The translations under genes and the position numbers were made by a program. Of a stretch of DNA of 64,000 bases, positions 9,318-17,463 are shown in pieces. How positions within the stretch are numbered: the stretch's first letter is position 1; the number at the start of each line of letters is the position of its first letter. The notes below the pieces were generated by a model that ran no database searches, was not told the origin of the DNA, and saw only the letters and a list, made by a program, of their open reading frames with translations. This DNA is from Pseudosulfitobacter pseudonitzschiae (GTDB lineage Bacteria > Pseudomonadota > Alphaproteobacteria > Rhodobacterales > Rhodobacteraceae), in contig NZ_CP022415.1 in the NCBI RefSeq assembly GCF_002222635.1, forward strand, positions 434,001 to 498,000. Direction: 5' to 3'.

Positions 9318-9332
9318 GGGCAATATTATTGC
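9318..9332 (-). promoter_or_regulatory. ecm upstream palindrome GCAATATTATTGC
   Basis: A 13-bp perfect palindrome (9320-9332) preceded by GG, centred 32 nt from the ecm start codon. The core GGGCAATATT recurs before ccr. It is probably an operator, possibly overlapping the -10 region. Confidence 0.5.
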
Positions 9333-9500
9333 GTTGTGATCTAGCTATATGAAACTTTCGGGTAGTGTCAATTCGCTGCATTGCGGCGTAAACGCATTTG
9401 ATCCGGTTCGCGCGATTGACCCGGCACAAAGCGCGCCGACGGTCTGTGATTGTGAAGTTGGTTGTTGTCCTAGGGCGTGTCCGCCTGCAAATGTGGTTGC

Positions 9501-10865
9501 ATGACGCAAACCATTCAACTTCCGCTTTGGCTGTTTATCGTAATCGTGTTGTTTGCCATGGTCACCGCGCTCAGCCACTTTTTGTTGCCGTCGGTGCGGT
9601 GGTTTTTCCGGCGGCGTCTGGAAAAGGCTGTGGCGCGACTGAACACGCGTCTGACCCGTCCGATCGAGCCGTTCAAACTGGCGCGCAGGCACGATATGAT
9701 CCAGCGTCTGGTCTATGACCCCAAGGTGACCCAAGCCATCGTTGAACACGCCCGCGCCGAAGGCGTTCCCGAAGCTGTCGCTTTCGAGCAAGCCAAGCGC
9801 TATGCCCGCGAAATTGTCCCAAGCTTCTCGGCCTTCACCTATTTTAGCTTTGGCATTCGCGCAGCGCGCTTTCTGGCCAACACTGTATATGATGTGCGCA
9901 CCGGTTTGCTCAACGAAACGGCGCTTAAGAACGTGGCCCCCGACGCCACCGTTATCTTTGTGATGAACCATCGTTCTAACATGGATTATGTGCTGGTCAC
10001 CTATCTGGCGGCGCGCGCTTCGGCGCTGTCCTATGCCGTGGGCGAATGGGCGCGGGTCTGGCCGCTGAGCGGTCTGATCAAGTCGATGGGAGCGTATTTC
10101 ATTCGCCGCAAATCGCGTGGTCCGCTTTATCGCGGGGTTTTGCAGCGTTATGTGCAGATGGCCACAGCCGGTGGTGCCACGCAGGCGATTTTCCCCGAAG
10201 GAGGGCTTTCGCTGACAGGGCGCGTAATGCCTGCGAAGCTGGGCCTGCTCACATATGTAGTTGAGGCATGGGAGGAATCTGGCCGTGAGGTGGTATTTGT
10301 CCCCGTTGCGATCAACTATGATCGCGTGCTCGAAGATCGCATCCTGATTTCAGCCAACAAAGAAGGCAGCCGCCGTTTTCGCGCCCGGATTTCGGTGATC
10401 CTGTTCTATATCATACGCAAGGGCTGGCTGCGTTTGCTAGGCAAACATATGCGTTTTGGCGAGGCCGCAGTGGTGTTCGGCCAGCCGGTGGCCCTGTCCA
10501 GCTATGCACCAAAGCCGGACATAAAAGCGCTGGGGGTCGATCTGATGCGCCGAATTGAAAGCGAAATGCCGTTGTCCTTTGTGCCTTTGCTGTCGCGGGT
10601 GATGCTGCGTGCCTCGGGTCCACTGACCCATGAAGCCTTGCAGCAGGCGATACACACGGAAATACGCACCGCCAAGACCAACCTGCTGGTCACTCGGGAA
10701 TCAATTCCAGCCATCAGCCTGAAGGCGGAAAAACATATGTTGCTGCGTGGGCTGATCACCGAAACCGATGGTCTTTATGCGATGAACCCTGCCGAACGCG
10801 ACGTGTTGGTGTTCTATGCCAATTCGATCGAACACTTTTACAGCGATGCTGCACCTGCGCCCTAA
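9501..10865 (+). CDS. Glycerol-3-phosphate/1-acylglycerol-phosphate acyltransferase-like protein
   Basis: 454 aa from the ATG at 9501; an in-frame GTG at 9477 would add eight residues, and neither start has a clear ribosome site. One N-terminal membrane segment (about 6-26) anchors the protein. The PlsC/PlsB acyltransferase motif I is NHRSNMDY, in the HxxxxD form (H..SNMD), and motif III is FPEGGLS, which supports acyl transfer onto a glycerophosphate. The C-terminal third is an extra region seen in larger PlsB-like members. It lies between ecm and ccr. The acyl acceptor cannot be fixed from sequence. Confidence 0.78.
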   Translation: MTQTIQLPLWLFIVIVLFAMVTALSHFLLPSVRWFFRRRLEKAVARLNTRLTRPIEPFKLARRHDMIQRLVYDPKVTQAIVEHARAEGVPEAVAFEQAKRYAREIVPSFSAFTYFSFGIRAARFLANTVYDVRTGLLNETALKNVAPDATVIFVMNHRSNMDYVLVTYLAARASALSYAVGEWARVWPLSGLIKSMGAYFIRRKSRGPLYRGVLQRYVQMATAGGATQAIFPEGGLSLTGRVMPAKLGLLTYVVEAWEESGREVVFVPVAINYDRVLEDRILISANKEGSRRFRARISVILFYIIRKGWLRLLGKHMRFGEAAVVFGQPVALSSYAPKPDIKALGVDLMRRIESEMPLSFVPLLSRVMLRASGPLTHEALQQAIHTEIRTAKTNLLVTRESIPAISLKAEKHMLLRGLITETDGLYAMNPAERDVLVFYANSIEHFYSDAAPAP

Positions 10866-10916
10866 CTTTCTGCGTGCGCAAAGTCATAAAATTACAAAAT
10901 TTACCCAAATGTGGTT

Positions 10917-10943
10917 GCAATATTACGTGATGGGCAATATTTC
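10917..10943 (+). promoter_or_regulatory. Direct repeat GCAATATT before ccr
   Basis: GCAATATT occurs at 10917-10924 and again at 10934-10941, 17 bp apart start to start; the second copy is preceded by GG as in ecm. Both lie in the 137-bp region before the ccr start, so they are probable sites for a shared regulator. Confidence 0.5.
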
Positions 10944-11002
10944 ACCCTAAACCCGCCGCGATTCTGCACTGCGGCGTTTCATCTATGGTTAAGGAGGCTG
11001 GC

Positions 11003-12283
11003 ATGGCTTTGGACACTGGCATCGCACAATACGAAGCACCCGAAAAAGACCTTTACGAAGTGGGTGAAATGCCCCCGCTGGGTTATGTTCCCAAACAGAT
11101 GTACGCGTGGGCCATCCGCCGCGAACGTCACGGTGAACCTGACAGTGCTATGCTGCAAGAAGTCGTGGATGTGCCCGAGCTTGACAGTCAGGACGTGCTG
11201 GTTCTGGTGATGGCTGCGGGCATCAACTACAATGGGGTCTGGGCAGCCCTCGGCCAGCCGATCAGCCCTTTTGACGGCCACAAGCAGCCCTACCACATCG
11301 CGGGTTCCGACGCCTCTGGTATCGTCTGGGCGGTGGGTGACAAGGTTAAACGCTGGAAGGTCGGTGACGAGGTCGTGATTCACTGCAATCAGGACGATGG
11401 CGACGACGAAGAGTGCAACGGTGGTGATCCGATGTATTCGCCCAGCCAACGCATCTGGGGCTATGAAACGCCTGATGGATCATTCAGCCAGTTCACCCGC
11501 GTGCAAGCGCAACAGTTGATGCCGCGCCCCAAGCACCTGACTTGGGAAGAAAGCGCATGTTACACGCTGACACTGGCTACTGCATACCGGATGTTGTTTG
11601 GCCACGAGCCGCACGATCTGAAGCCCGGTCAGAACGTCCTGGTCTGGGGCGCGTCGGGTGGTCTGGGGTCTTACGCGATCCAATTGATCAATACGGCTGG
11701 TGCCAACGCCATTGGCGTGATCTCGGATGAAAGCAAACGCGATTTTGTGATGGATCTGGGGGCCAAGGGCGTTCTGAACCGCAAGGATTTCAACTGCTGG
11801 GGGCAACTGCCGACGGTGAATACACCCGAATATAAAGAGTGGTTCAACGAGACCCGCAAATTCGGTAAGGCAATCTGGGACATCACCGGCAAGGGCGTGA
11901 ACGTCGATATGGTGTTTGAACACCCCGGCGAGGCGACGTTCCCTGTATCCACATTCGTGGTGAAAAAGGGCGGTATGGTCGTGATCTGCGCGGGCACCTC
12001 GGGGTTCAATCTGACATTTGACGTGCGATACATGTGGATGCACCAGAAGCGTCTGCAAGGCAGCCACTTTGCCCACCTCAAACAGGCGTCAGCCGCCAAC
12101 CGTCTGATGCTGGAACGCCGTCTTGATCCCTGCATGTCCGAAGTTTTTGCTTGGGGAGACCTGCCTGACGCACACATGAAAATGATGCGCAACGAACACA
12201 AGCCCGGCAACATGTCGGTGCTGGTTCAGGCCCCCAAGACCGGCCTACGCACTTTTGAGGATGCATTGGAAGCCGGAAGGTAA
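11003..12283 (+). CDS. ccr: Crotonyl-CoA carboxylase/reductase
   Basis: 426 aa, the length typical of Ccr. The start at 11003 has a strong AAGGAGG 5 nt upstream, whereas the in-frame ATG at 10985 would place that site inside the gene. It is an MDR-superfamily NADPH enzyme that reductively carboxylates crotonyl-CoA to (2S)-ethylmalonyl-CoA, the key step of the ethylmalonyl-CoA pathway. Seen: GEMPPLGYVPKQMYAW near the N-terminus, an internal catalytic GroES-like domain, the nucleotide-binding WGASGGLGSYAIQL, and the C-terminal HMKMMRNEHKPGNMSVLV. A strong terminator follows. Confidence 0.96.
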   Translation: MALDTGIAQYEAPEKDLYEVGEMPPLGYVPKQMYAWAIRRERHGEPDSAMLQEVVDVPELDSQDVLVLVMAAGINYNGVWAALGQPISPFDGHKQPYHIAGSDASGIVWAVGDKVKRWKVGDEVVIHCNQDDGDDEECNGGDPMYSPSQRIWGYETPDGSFSQFTRVQAQQLMPRPKHLTWEESACYTLTLATAYRMLFGHEPHDLKPGQNVLVWGASGGLGSYAIQLINTAGANAIGVISDESKRDFVMDLGAKGVLNRKDFNCWGQLPTVNTPEYKEWFNETRKFGKAIWDITGKGVNVDMVFEHPGEATFPVSTFVVKKGGMVVICAGTSGFNLTFDVRYMWMHQKRLQGSHFAHLKQASAANRLMLERRLDPCMSEVFAWGDLPDAHMKMMRNEHKPGNMSVLVQAPKTGLRTFEDALEAGR

Positions 12284-12314
12284 TCCAAACATCTGCATTT
12301 TGTGGCGAATACGG

Positions 12315-12349
12315 CGCCCGCGAATCACCAAGTGGTTCGCGGGCGTTTT
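12315..12349 (+). terminator. Rho-independent terminator after ccr
   Basis: CGCCCGCGAA (12315-12324) pairs perfectly with TTCGCGGGCG (12336-12345) around an 11-nt loop and is followed by TTTT. It lies 31 nt after the ccr stop. Confidence 0.88.
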
Positions 12350-12452
12350 GCTGTTGGAAGGGTGGCTTTTGGTGTCAAAGGCTTGGCCGCGACCCCCTCA
12401 CCATTTCTGGGGAGTGCCAATACGCGAATTTCTTAAGAGTTTTGGCTCATGC

Positions 12453-12458
12453 TATAGT
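12453..12458 (+). promoter_or_regulatory. Candidate -10 element of the lux locus
   Basis: TATAGT at 12453-12458, with a weak TTCTTA 17 bp upstream. If used, transcription would begin near 12465, inside the CtrA-like box, which would make that box a repressor-type site. Confidence 0.35.
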
Positions 12459-12462
12459 TGAA

Positions 12463-12478
12463 TTAACCAAGCGTTAAC
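12463..12478 (+). promoter_or_regulatory. CtrA-type box upstream of the lux locus
   Basis: TTAACCAAGCGTTAAC is an exact match to the TTAA-N7-TTAAC full site of the alphaproteobacterial cell-cycle regulator CtrA. It lies 21 nt before the start codon of the first lux-locus ORF. Confidence 0.7.
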
Positions 12479-12498
12479 CAACTAGGGGTGAACCTACC

Positions 12499-12705
12499 AT
12501 GAAGAGTGATTGGATTTTGGATGTTCTGACGGATCTCAGGACCTTTGCCCGCGCAAATGGATTGCCCGCTTTAGCTGAACAGCTGGACGATACTGCAATC
12601 GTTGCAATGGCCGAGATCGCCGAAAGAGCGGAACTGGCAACGGGCGGGCATGATGACGCTGAATGCGCAAATGGAAGCTATACTGGAGAAGCTGGAGCGA
12701 TCTGA
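12499..12705 (+). CDS. Small protein overlapping the start of luxR
   Basis: 68 aa with AGGGG 10 nt before its ATG. It is a short amphipathic, helix-rich, acidic protein (ILDVLTDLRTFARANGLPAL...). No domain is recognised. It is the first gene after the CtrA-like box, and its last 56 nt overlap the luxR start in another frame, which suggests translational coupling. It may be a real conserved small protein or a leader ORF that opens the luxR start; comparison with relatives would separate these. Confidence 0.6.
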   Translation: MKSDWILDVLTDLRTFARANGLPALAEQLDDTAIVAMAEIAERAELATGGHDDAECANGSYTGEAGAI

Positions 12706-13372
12706 CACGCTGGCAGTTCTTCAGAGTGTCATCGAAGAATTTCGCGCATTATTCGCGATCAATCACATGATCTATCACTGGGTCGACAGCGCCGGGGATC
12801 AGTACGGCTGTGGCACCTATTCCGATAGCTGGCGCGAACGCTATGTCGAGCAAAACTACCTGCGCATTGATCCGGTCGTGATCGGTTGCTACCAGCGTTT
12901 TCACCCCGTCGACTGGAAGCGGCTGGATTGGTCCAGCAAGGCCGCGCGCGTCTTTCAGACTGAAGCGATTGAATACGGGGTCGGCAATCAGGGGTTTACC
13001 GTACCGATCCGTGGGCCCAACGGCCAGTTTGCGCTGTTCACCGTATCGCACACCTGTGACGATGCGACTTGGGCGACGTTTACCGAAACGTACCGGCGTT
13101 CCTTGATCCTGATTGGTCATGCTTTCAACCAAAAGGCGCTGGAGTTCGAACCAGACCGCCAGCCCGAACAGGCCCGTGGCTTGTCCCCGCGCGAGGTGGA
13201 TTCCATGACCCTGCTGGCGATGGGCTATAGCCGCGCACAGGTCGCTGAAACCCTGTCAATTTCAGAGCATACGCTGCGGGTTTATATCGAAAGCGCGCGG
13301 TTCAAGCTGGGGGCAATGAACACCACCCACGCCGTCGCCCGCGCCATGAGCAGAGGTTTGATCGTGGTATAG
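12650..13372 (+). CDS. luxR: LuxR-family quorum-sensing transcription regulator
   Basis: 240 aa from the first of two adjacent ATGs (12650/12653). Residues about 20-150 form an autoinducer-binding domain with the conserved aromatic/acidic pattern (YHWVDSAGDQYGCGTY, WRERYVEQNYLRIDPV). Residues about 178-240 form a LuxR-type helix-turn-helix with GLSPREVDSMTLLAMGYS and SISEHTLRVYIESARFKL. It probably binds the acyl-homoserine lactone made by the luxI product 99 bp downstream. The longer open frame from 12602 has no ribosome site. GGGCGGG is the only purine stretch before 12650, so initiation may depend on translation of the overlapping 68-aa ORF. Confidence 0.92.
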   Translation: MMTLNAQMEAILEKLERSDTLAVLQSVIEEFRALFAINHMIYHWVDSAGDQYGCGTYSDSWRERYVEQNYLRIDPVVIGCYQRFHPVDWKRLDWSSKAARVFQTEAIEYGVGNQGFTVPIRGPNGQFALFTVSHTCDDATWATFTETYRRSLILIGHAFNQKALEFEPDRQPEQARGLSPREVDSMTLLAMGYSRAQVAETLSISEHTLRVYIESARFKLGAMNTTHAVARAMSRGLIVV

Positions 13373-13435
13373 TGTTGCGCATCCGCCCGCAGCACCGCAC
13401 GCCCGCTACTGCCCACGTTAACACTGCCGCCGCTA

Positions 13436-13462
13436 CCCCTGAGATCTCACAGACCTCAGGGG
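13436..13462 (+). promoter_or_regulatory. Hairpin that includes the luxI ribosome-binding site
   Basis: CCCCTGAG (13436-13443) and CTCAGGGG (13455-13462) form a perfect 8-bp GC-rich stem with an 11-nt loop. The luxI Shine-Dalgarno GGGGAG (13459-13464) lies largely in the right arm. A nested perfect palindrome TGAGATCTCA (13440-13449) competes for the left arm. It could be an RNA switch, a protein operator, or both. Confidence 0.6.
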
Positions 13463-13471
13463 AGCCGCACC

Positions 13472-14110
13472 ATGCTACGCTACATCTATGGCCACGATCT
13501 TCAGACATTTCCCGAATTGCGCGATGGCATGTTCCGCGACCGTGCCGACCAGTTCAAAACGCGGCTGGGCTGGGAGGTCAGCGTGGACGACACTGGTGCC
13601 GAGCGCGACGCATATGACGGGATGAACCCGCTCTATGTGATCTGGGAAGAACCTGACGGCAGCCACGGAGGTTCCATGCGCTTTTTGCCCACAACGGGAC
13701 AGGTGATGGTCAACGACCACTTTGGTCAACTGACCGGCGGCGTGCCTATCGCCAGCCCGCGCATCTGGGAATGCACACGGTTTTGTCTGTCACGCGGCGC
13801 AGGCAGCCATGTCGCCGCAGCCCTCATGCTGGGGGGCGGCGAGATCATGGAAAACTTTGAAGTAGACCATTTTGTCGGAGTTTTCGATGCGCGTATGGTA
13901 CGCATTTATCGCATGATCGGCTCATCTCCCGAAGTTCTGGGCAGTCAGGGGCAGGGCCGCGATCAGATCAGCGTGGGATTGTGGCAGTTCGACCCTACCG
14001 CCAAGGCCGCAGTCGCGGAGCGTGCGGGCGTCACGCCACAGCTTTCGCGCCAGTGGTTCGACCGTTCCTTTGGCGTATCGCGCACACAAAATCTGGCACA
14101 CACCGGTTAA
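13472..14110 (+). CDS. luxI: Acyl-homoserine-lactone synthase
   Basis: 212 aa, typical of LuxI-type autoinducer synthases, which make AHL from S-adenosylmethionine and acyl-ACP. The invariant N-terminal residues are present: R and F in FRDRADQFKTRLGWEV, the W of the same block, and E, D and D in ERDAYD. GSMRFLPTTG and RIWECTRFCL follow. Start at 13472 with GGGGAG 7 nt upstream, inside a stable hairpin. It pairs with the luxR gene just upstream. Acyl-chain length cannot be read from sequence. Confidence 0.93.
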   Translation: MLRYIYGHDLQTFPELRDGMFRDRADQFKTRLGWEVSVDDTGAERDAYDGMNPLYVIWEEPDGSHGGSMRFLPTTGQVMVNDHFGQLTGGVPIASPRIWECTRFCLSRGAGSHVAAALMLGGGEIMENFEVDHFVGVFDARMVRIYRMIGSSPEVLGSQGQGRDQISVGLWQFDPTAKAAVAERAGVTPQLSRQWFDRSFGVSRTQNLAHTG

Positions 14111-14160
14111 AGCACGGGTTCCCTCTGGTCCCCGTCGCAGCCCCGCTTTAGGGTTGCGCC

Positions 14161-15696
14161 ATGATAGACACGGCCCTTACATATTCCGACGATCAGGCCG
14201 TGGCCTATGACGCAGTCACCGAAATGTTGCGGGGCGCGGGCATTGATCTGGATGAACAGCTTCTGACGCCGCCAAAATCTTCGGCCAGCGCGGTTATGGC
14301 TGTGACGGGCAAGGCCGGATCAGGCAAGACGTTGCTACTTGCGCAGCTTTACAAAGCGCTGGAGCAAGCAGGGGTTGAGGTTGTTTCGGGCGATTATGAA
14401 TCGCGCAAACGCAAGGAAAAGCGCACGCTTGCAATCCTTGCGCCGACCAACAAAGCGGCCAGCGTTCTGCGTCTGCGCGGGGTGCCGGCCACAACGATCC
14501 ACCGCATCCTGTATACGCCGGTTTACGACCCTGAATACGAACGCATCGCCGAATGGCTGGCGGGCAATGGCGAACGTCCCGACATTGCCGACCTGACAGA
14601 AATGGCGCTGGACCGTGCAGCGGCATTTTATGCCAATAACAAATCCATCCCCGGCGCATTGGCCGCCGCTGGCCTGCGCGGTAGCGATTTCATCACCGGC
14701 TGGAAACGCCGGGAAGAGCCGCTGGACATCGGGTTTATCGACGAATCTTCGATGCTGGACGACAAACAGTTCGGCGACCTCAAGGAGATTTTCCCGACGC
14801 TGTTGCTGTTTGGTGATCCGGCCCAGTTGGCACCTGTTGGTCAGTCCGGCACGATGGTCTTTGAAAAACTGCCTGCGCCACAGGTGATGAACCTTAGCCG
14901 CGTCCACCGTCAGGCTGCCGATAACCCGATCCTTGATCTGGCCCACGCGCTGGCCGACCCCGCGCTTGAGTTCCACCATTTCGAGAAGATGGTCGAAGAG
15001 GCCTCCAAGCGCGACGAACGTGTCGTTTGGGGCCAGCGGGTCGAGGTGGATCTGATGTCACGCAGCCCGGTTCTGGTCTGGCGTAACGCCACCCGCATCC
15101 GGCTGATCAATGCCTTTCGCACGGTCTATGGCGCACCCGAAGACGCATTGATCGAAGGCGAGCCGCTGATTTGCGACGGGATCGAGCTGCCGCTGAAACA
15201 CCGCAAAAAGCGGTTGGACCTCGAAGCACGCGGCCTGATCAAAGGCGCGCAGGTGGTGTTTCTGGGGGCAGGGCGCAAGCCGGGGTTTTCGCGTCTGCAC
15301 GTCATGGGCGCAGAAGATCCGCAGATTTCCGCAGCGTCGATCGTCAAGATTGAAAAGCCGGACGAGGAAGAGCCGTTCATCCCCTTTGCGGCAGGTATGG
15401 GGGCGGTATTTCTGCATGGCGCAGCCGTAACCATTCACAAGGCACAAGGCAGCCAGTGGGACACGGTGCAGGTGTTCACACCCGACCTGTTTGTCGCCGC
15501 CCGCATGGGCCGCGTCGAGGCGGGGCAACCATTGTGGAAACGTCTGGCCTATGTGGCGATCACCCGTGCGCAGAACCGACTGATCTGGGTGGTGCGCAAC
15601 CGTCTGTCAAAACCGACCGAGCCGTTGCGCGTGGACGATTTAAGAGCCCTTCCAGCCGCTCCGCTGAATCTGGCCGAGCCCGAAGCGTTCTTGTAG
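14161..15696 (+). CDS. RecD-like superfamily 1B DNA helicase
   Basis: 511 aa with the complete set of SF1 helicase motifs: Walker A GKAGSGKT (about 50-57), motif Ia LAPTNKAAS, Walker B FIDESSML, motif III GDPAQLAPVG, motif V VTIHKAQGSQWDTVQV and motif VI YVAITRAQNRLIWV near the C-terminus. The fold matches AAA_30 plus UvrD_C_2, as in Dda/RecD2-like 5'-3' helicases, and it lacks the long N-terminal domain of full RecD2. It probably acts in DNA repair or fork rescue. It follows luxI by 50 nt, but a functional link is not evident. Confidence 0.85.
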   Translation: MIDTALTYSDDQAVAYDAVTEMLRGAGIDLDEQLLTPPKSSASAVMAVTGKAGSGKTLLLAQLYKALEQAGVEVVSGDYESRKRKEKRTLAILAPTNKAASVLRLRGVPATTIHRILYTPVYDPEYERIAEWLAGNGERPDIADLTEMALDRAAAFYANNKSIPGALAAAGLRGSDFITGWKRREEPLDIGFIDESSMLDDKQFGDLKEIFPTLLLFGDPAQLAPVGQSGTMVFEKLPAPQVMNLSRVHRQAADNPILDLAHALADPALEFHHFEKMVEEASKRDERVVWGQRVEVDLMSRSPVLVWRNATRIRLINAFRTVYGAPEDALIEGEPLICDGIELPLKHRKKRLDLEARGLIKGAQVVFLGAGRKPGFSRLHVMGAEDPQISAASIVKIEKPDEEEPFIPFAAGMGAVFLHGAAVTIHKAQGSQWDTVQVFTPDLFVAARMGRVEAGQPLWKRLAYVAITRAQNRLIWVVRNRLSKPTEPLRVDDLRALPAAPLNLAEPEAFL

Positions 15697-15699
15697 AAG

Positions 15700-16461
15700 T
15701 TAGCGCCGTAACAGTGCAAACCCCGCCGATGCGCCCCAACCGGCAGCAATGGCGATGGCAATCGACATCAACCCGTACAGCAGCGGTTGATTGCGAGACA
15801 GGGCGTGCAGCCACCGCTCCAACCCCACTTTGCGCACATCGATGGTCGTCTGGTACTGCGATACCACTGTCCCGTCACGGGTCAGGAAAATGCGGGTGAC
15901 ATAGCCACCTTCGGTCAGCGCTGCGGGCAGCTGGATCGAAGTGCGGAACAGTGTTTGCTGGTCCACGGCCACTTTTTCCTCAAGCAGTTGATAGAGGTCG
16001 GACCCGGTTCGGATACGGATCAGCGCGTTGGTGAAAGAAGCCGAATCCTGAATGGTCATCGGCGCCCCCACCGAGCGGATCGCACGGGGCACCGAGATGC
16101 GGTAGCGCAGATCTTCGACGTTGGTCAGAACCTCGCGCAGCGGTCCGCTTGAGGCGACGGCATAGTAGCTGGGCGCGCGGTCCACATCGACAGCATCAGT
16201 GTTGACCCAGATGCCAAAGCGACGCTCTTTGCGGCGCACGGTTACGGGCAGCGACGGTCCTGCCACAGTAATCACAACCTCTAGCGGTGGACCGTCGGGG
16301 ATCGGCTCTTCGCGGCGGACCGCGCCAAAAATCAGAATTTCCGAGCCGTCAAAGCTGGCGGTGATAGCAACTTCGTTCTGGGACAGGCCCAGCACGACCT
16401 GTTCCGCCATTGCGGGCAGGGCGGTGAACAGCGTCAGGATGGCTAATATACGGGCCAGCAT
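15700..16461 (-). CDS. TIGR02186 family membrane-anchored periplasmic protein
   Basis: 253 aa with an N-terminal signal peptide (cleavage near AMA-EQ, about residue 20), a periplasmic beta-rich body and one C-terminal membrane helix (about 225-247). I recognise it as TIGR02186, a conserved family of unknown function regularly encoded beside TSUP (TauE/SafE) transporters, as here. The ATG overlaps the transporter stop by 1 nt (TGATG), so the two are coupled. It probably partners the transporter at the membrane. An in-frame GTG one codon upstream is less likely. Confidence 0.8.
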   Translation of the reverse strand: MLARILAILTLFTALPAMAEQVVLGLSQNEVAITASFDGSEILIFGAVRREEPIPDGPPLEVVITVAGPSLPVTVRRKERRFGIWVNTDAVDVDRAPSYYAVASSGPLREVLTNVEDLRYRISVPRAIRSVGAPMTIQDSASFTNALIRIRTGSDLYQLLEEKVAVDQQTLFRTSIQLPAALTEGGYVTRIFLTRDGTVVSQYQTTIDVRKVGLERWLHALSRNQPLLYGLMSIAIAIAAGWGASAGFALLRR

Positions 16462-17375
16462 CACTGTGCCCTCGTGGCGGCGATGGAATACAACTCGGAT
16501 GGCATCAACAGCAGTTCAAGCGCCAGCTTGCCACAGACGACCATGACCAACAGTGCCAGTAACACGCGCAATTGCTCTGCCTTCATCCGCATGCCGATAT
16601 TGGTGCCGATCTGCGCACCGATGACGCCACCGACCAACAGCAGGACAGCTAGAACCACATCCACGGTATAGTTGGTGGTGGCGTGCAACATGGTGGTAAA
16701 GCCAGCGACAAAGATGATCTGGAACAACGAAGTTCCAATCACCACTTTGGTCGGCATCCCGAGGATGTAGATCATTGCAGGCACCATGATAAACCCGCCG
16801 CCCACGCCCATGATCGCGGCTAACACACCAACCAGAAGTCCAACCAGCAGCGGCGGGATCACCGATATATACAGACCCGAAACGCGAAACCGCATCTTGA
16901 AGGGCATCTTGTGGACCAGCCCGTGCTTTTTGCGCTGTGGCTTCTTGCCGGATTTGGACCGGCGGAGCGCGGACAGGCTTTCGACAAACATCAACGAGCC
17001 GATGATACCCAAAAACAGCACATAGCAAAGACGCACCATCAGATCGACCTGACCGATCGCACGCAGATAGTTGAACACGGCCACACCAGCGGCGGCCCCG
17101 ATCAACCCGCCGATCAGCAGGACAGTGCCCATCCTCAGATCAACTGTGCGACGTCGGAAATGCGCCAGAACACCAGAGAAAGACGAGGCAACGATCTGGT
17201 TCGCGCCGGTGGCCACAGCCACCGCAGGGGGGATGCCGATAAAAAACAGCAGTGGCGTCATCAGAAACCCGCCGCCTACACCGAACATGCCGGACAGAAT
17301 GCCCACCAGCCCGCCCAGCCCCAACAGCAAGAAGGCATTTATCGAAACTTCTGCGATGGGTAGGTATACTTGCAT
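16461..17375 (-). CDS. TSUP family (TauE/SafE) anion exporter
   Basis: 304 aa with eight or so hydrophobic segments and the duplicated family motif (GMFGVGGGFLMTPLLFF near residue 30, IMGVGGGFIMVPAMIY near 190). The family exports sulfite, sulfoacetate or other organosulfur anions, or C2 compounds. The charged loop at about 125-145 (RRSKSGKKPQRKKHG) is cytoplasmic. It forms a tight pair with the TIGR02186 gene downstream. The substrate is unknown; sulfite or sulfonate fits a marine lifestyle but is inference. Confidence 0.88.
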   Translation of the reverse strand: MQVYLPIAEVSINAFLLLGLGGLVGILSGMFGVGGGFLMTPLLFFIGIPPAVAVATGANQIVASSFSGVLAHFRRRTVDLRMGTVLLIGGLIGAAAGVAVFNYLRAIGQVDLMVRLCYVLFLGIIGSLMFVESLSALRRSKSGKKPQRKKHGLVHKMPFKMRFRVSGLYISVIPPLLVGLLVGVLAAIMGVGGGFIMVPAMIYILGMPTKVVIGTSLFQIIFVAGFTTMLHATTNYTVDVVLAVLLLVGGVIGAQIGTNIGMRMKAEQLRVLLALLVMVVCGKLALELLLMPSELYSIAATRAQ

Positions 17376-17463
17376 GTCTATACTTAGGCCTTGCCGAGGG
17401 GCGAAAGCAATATGCTACACCGCAGCATCGGATATCAGGACCGATAAGTCATGCGATCTGGAC

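Noticed and set aside
9345-9971. 208-aa minus-strand ORF opposite the acyltransferase gene
   Set aside because: It is antisense to conserved acyltransferase motifs, with low-complexity, non-domain content.
13436-13462. Classical lux box before luxI
   Set aside because: A CTG...CAG core exists, but the spacer is 8 nt instead of 10, and the better dyad is a 27-nt hairpin overlapping the ribosome site. I report it as a hairpin and leave operator function open.
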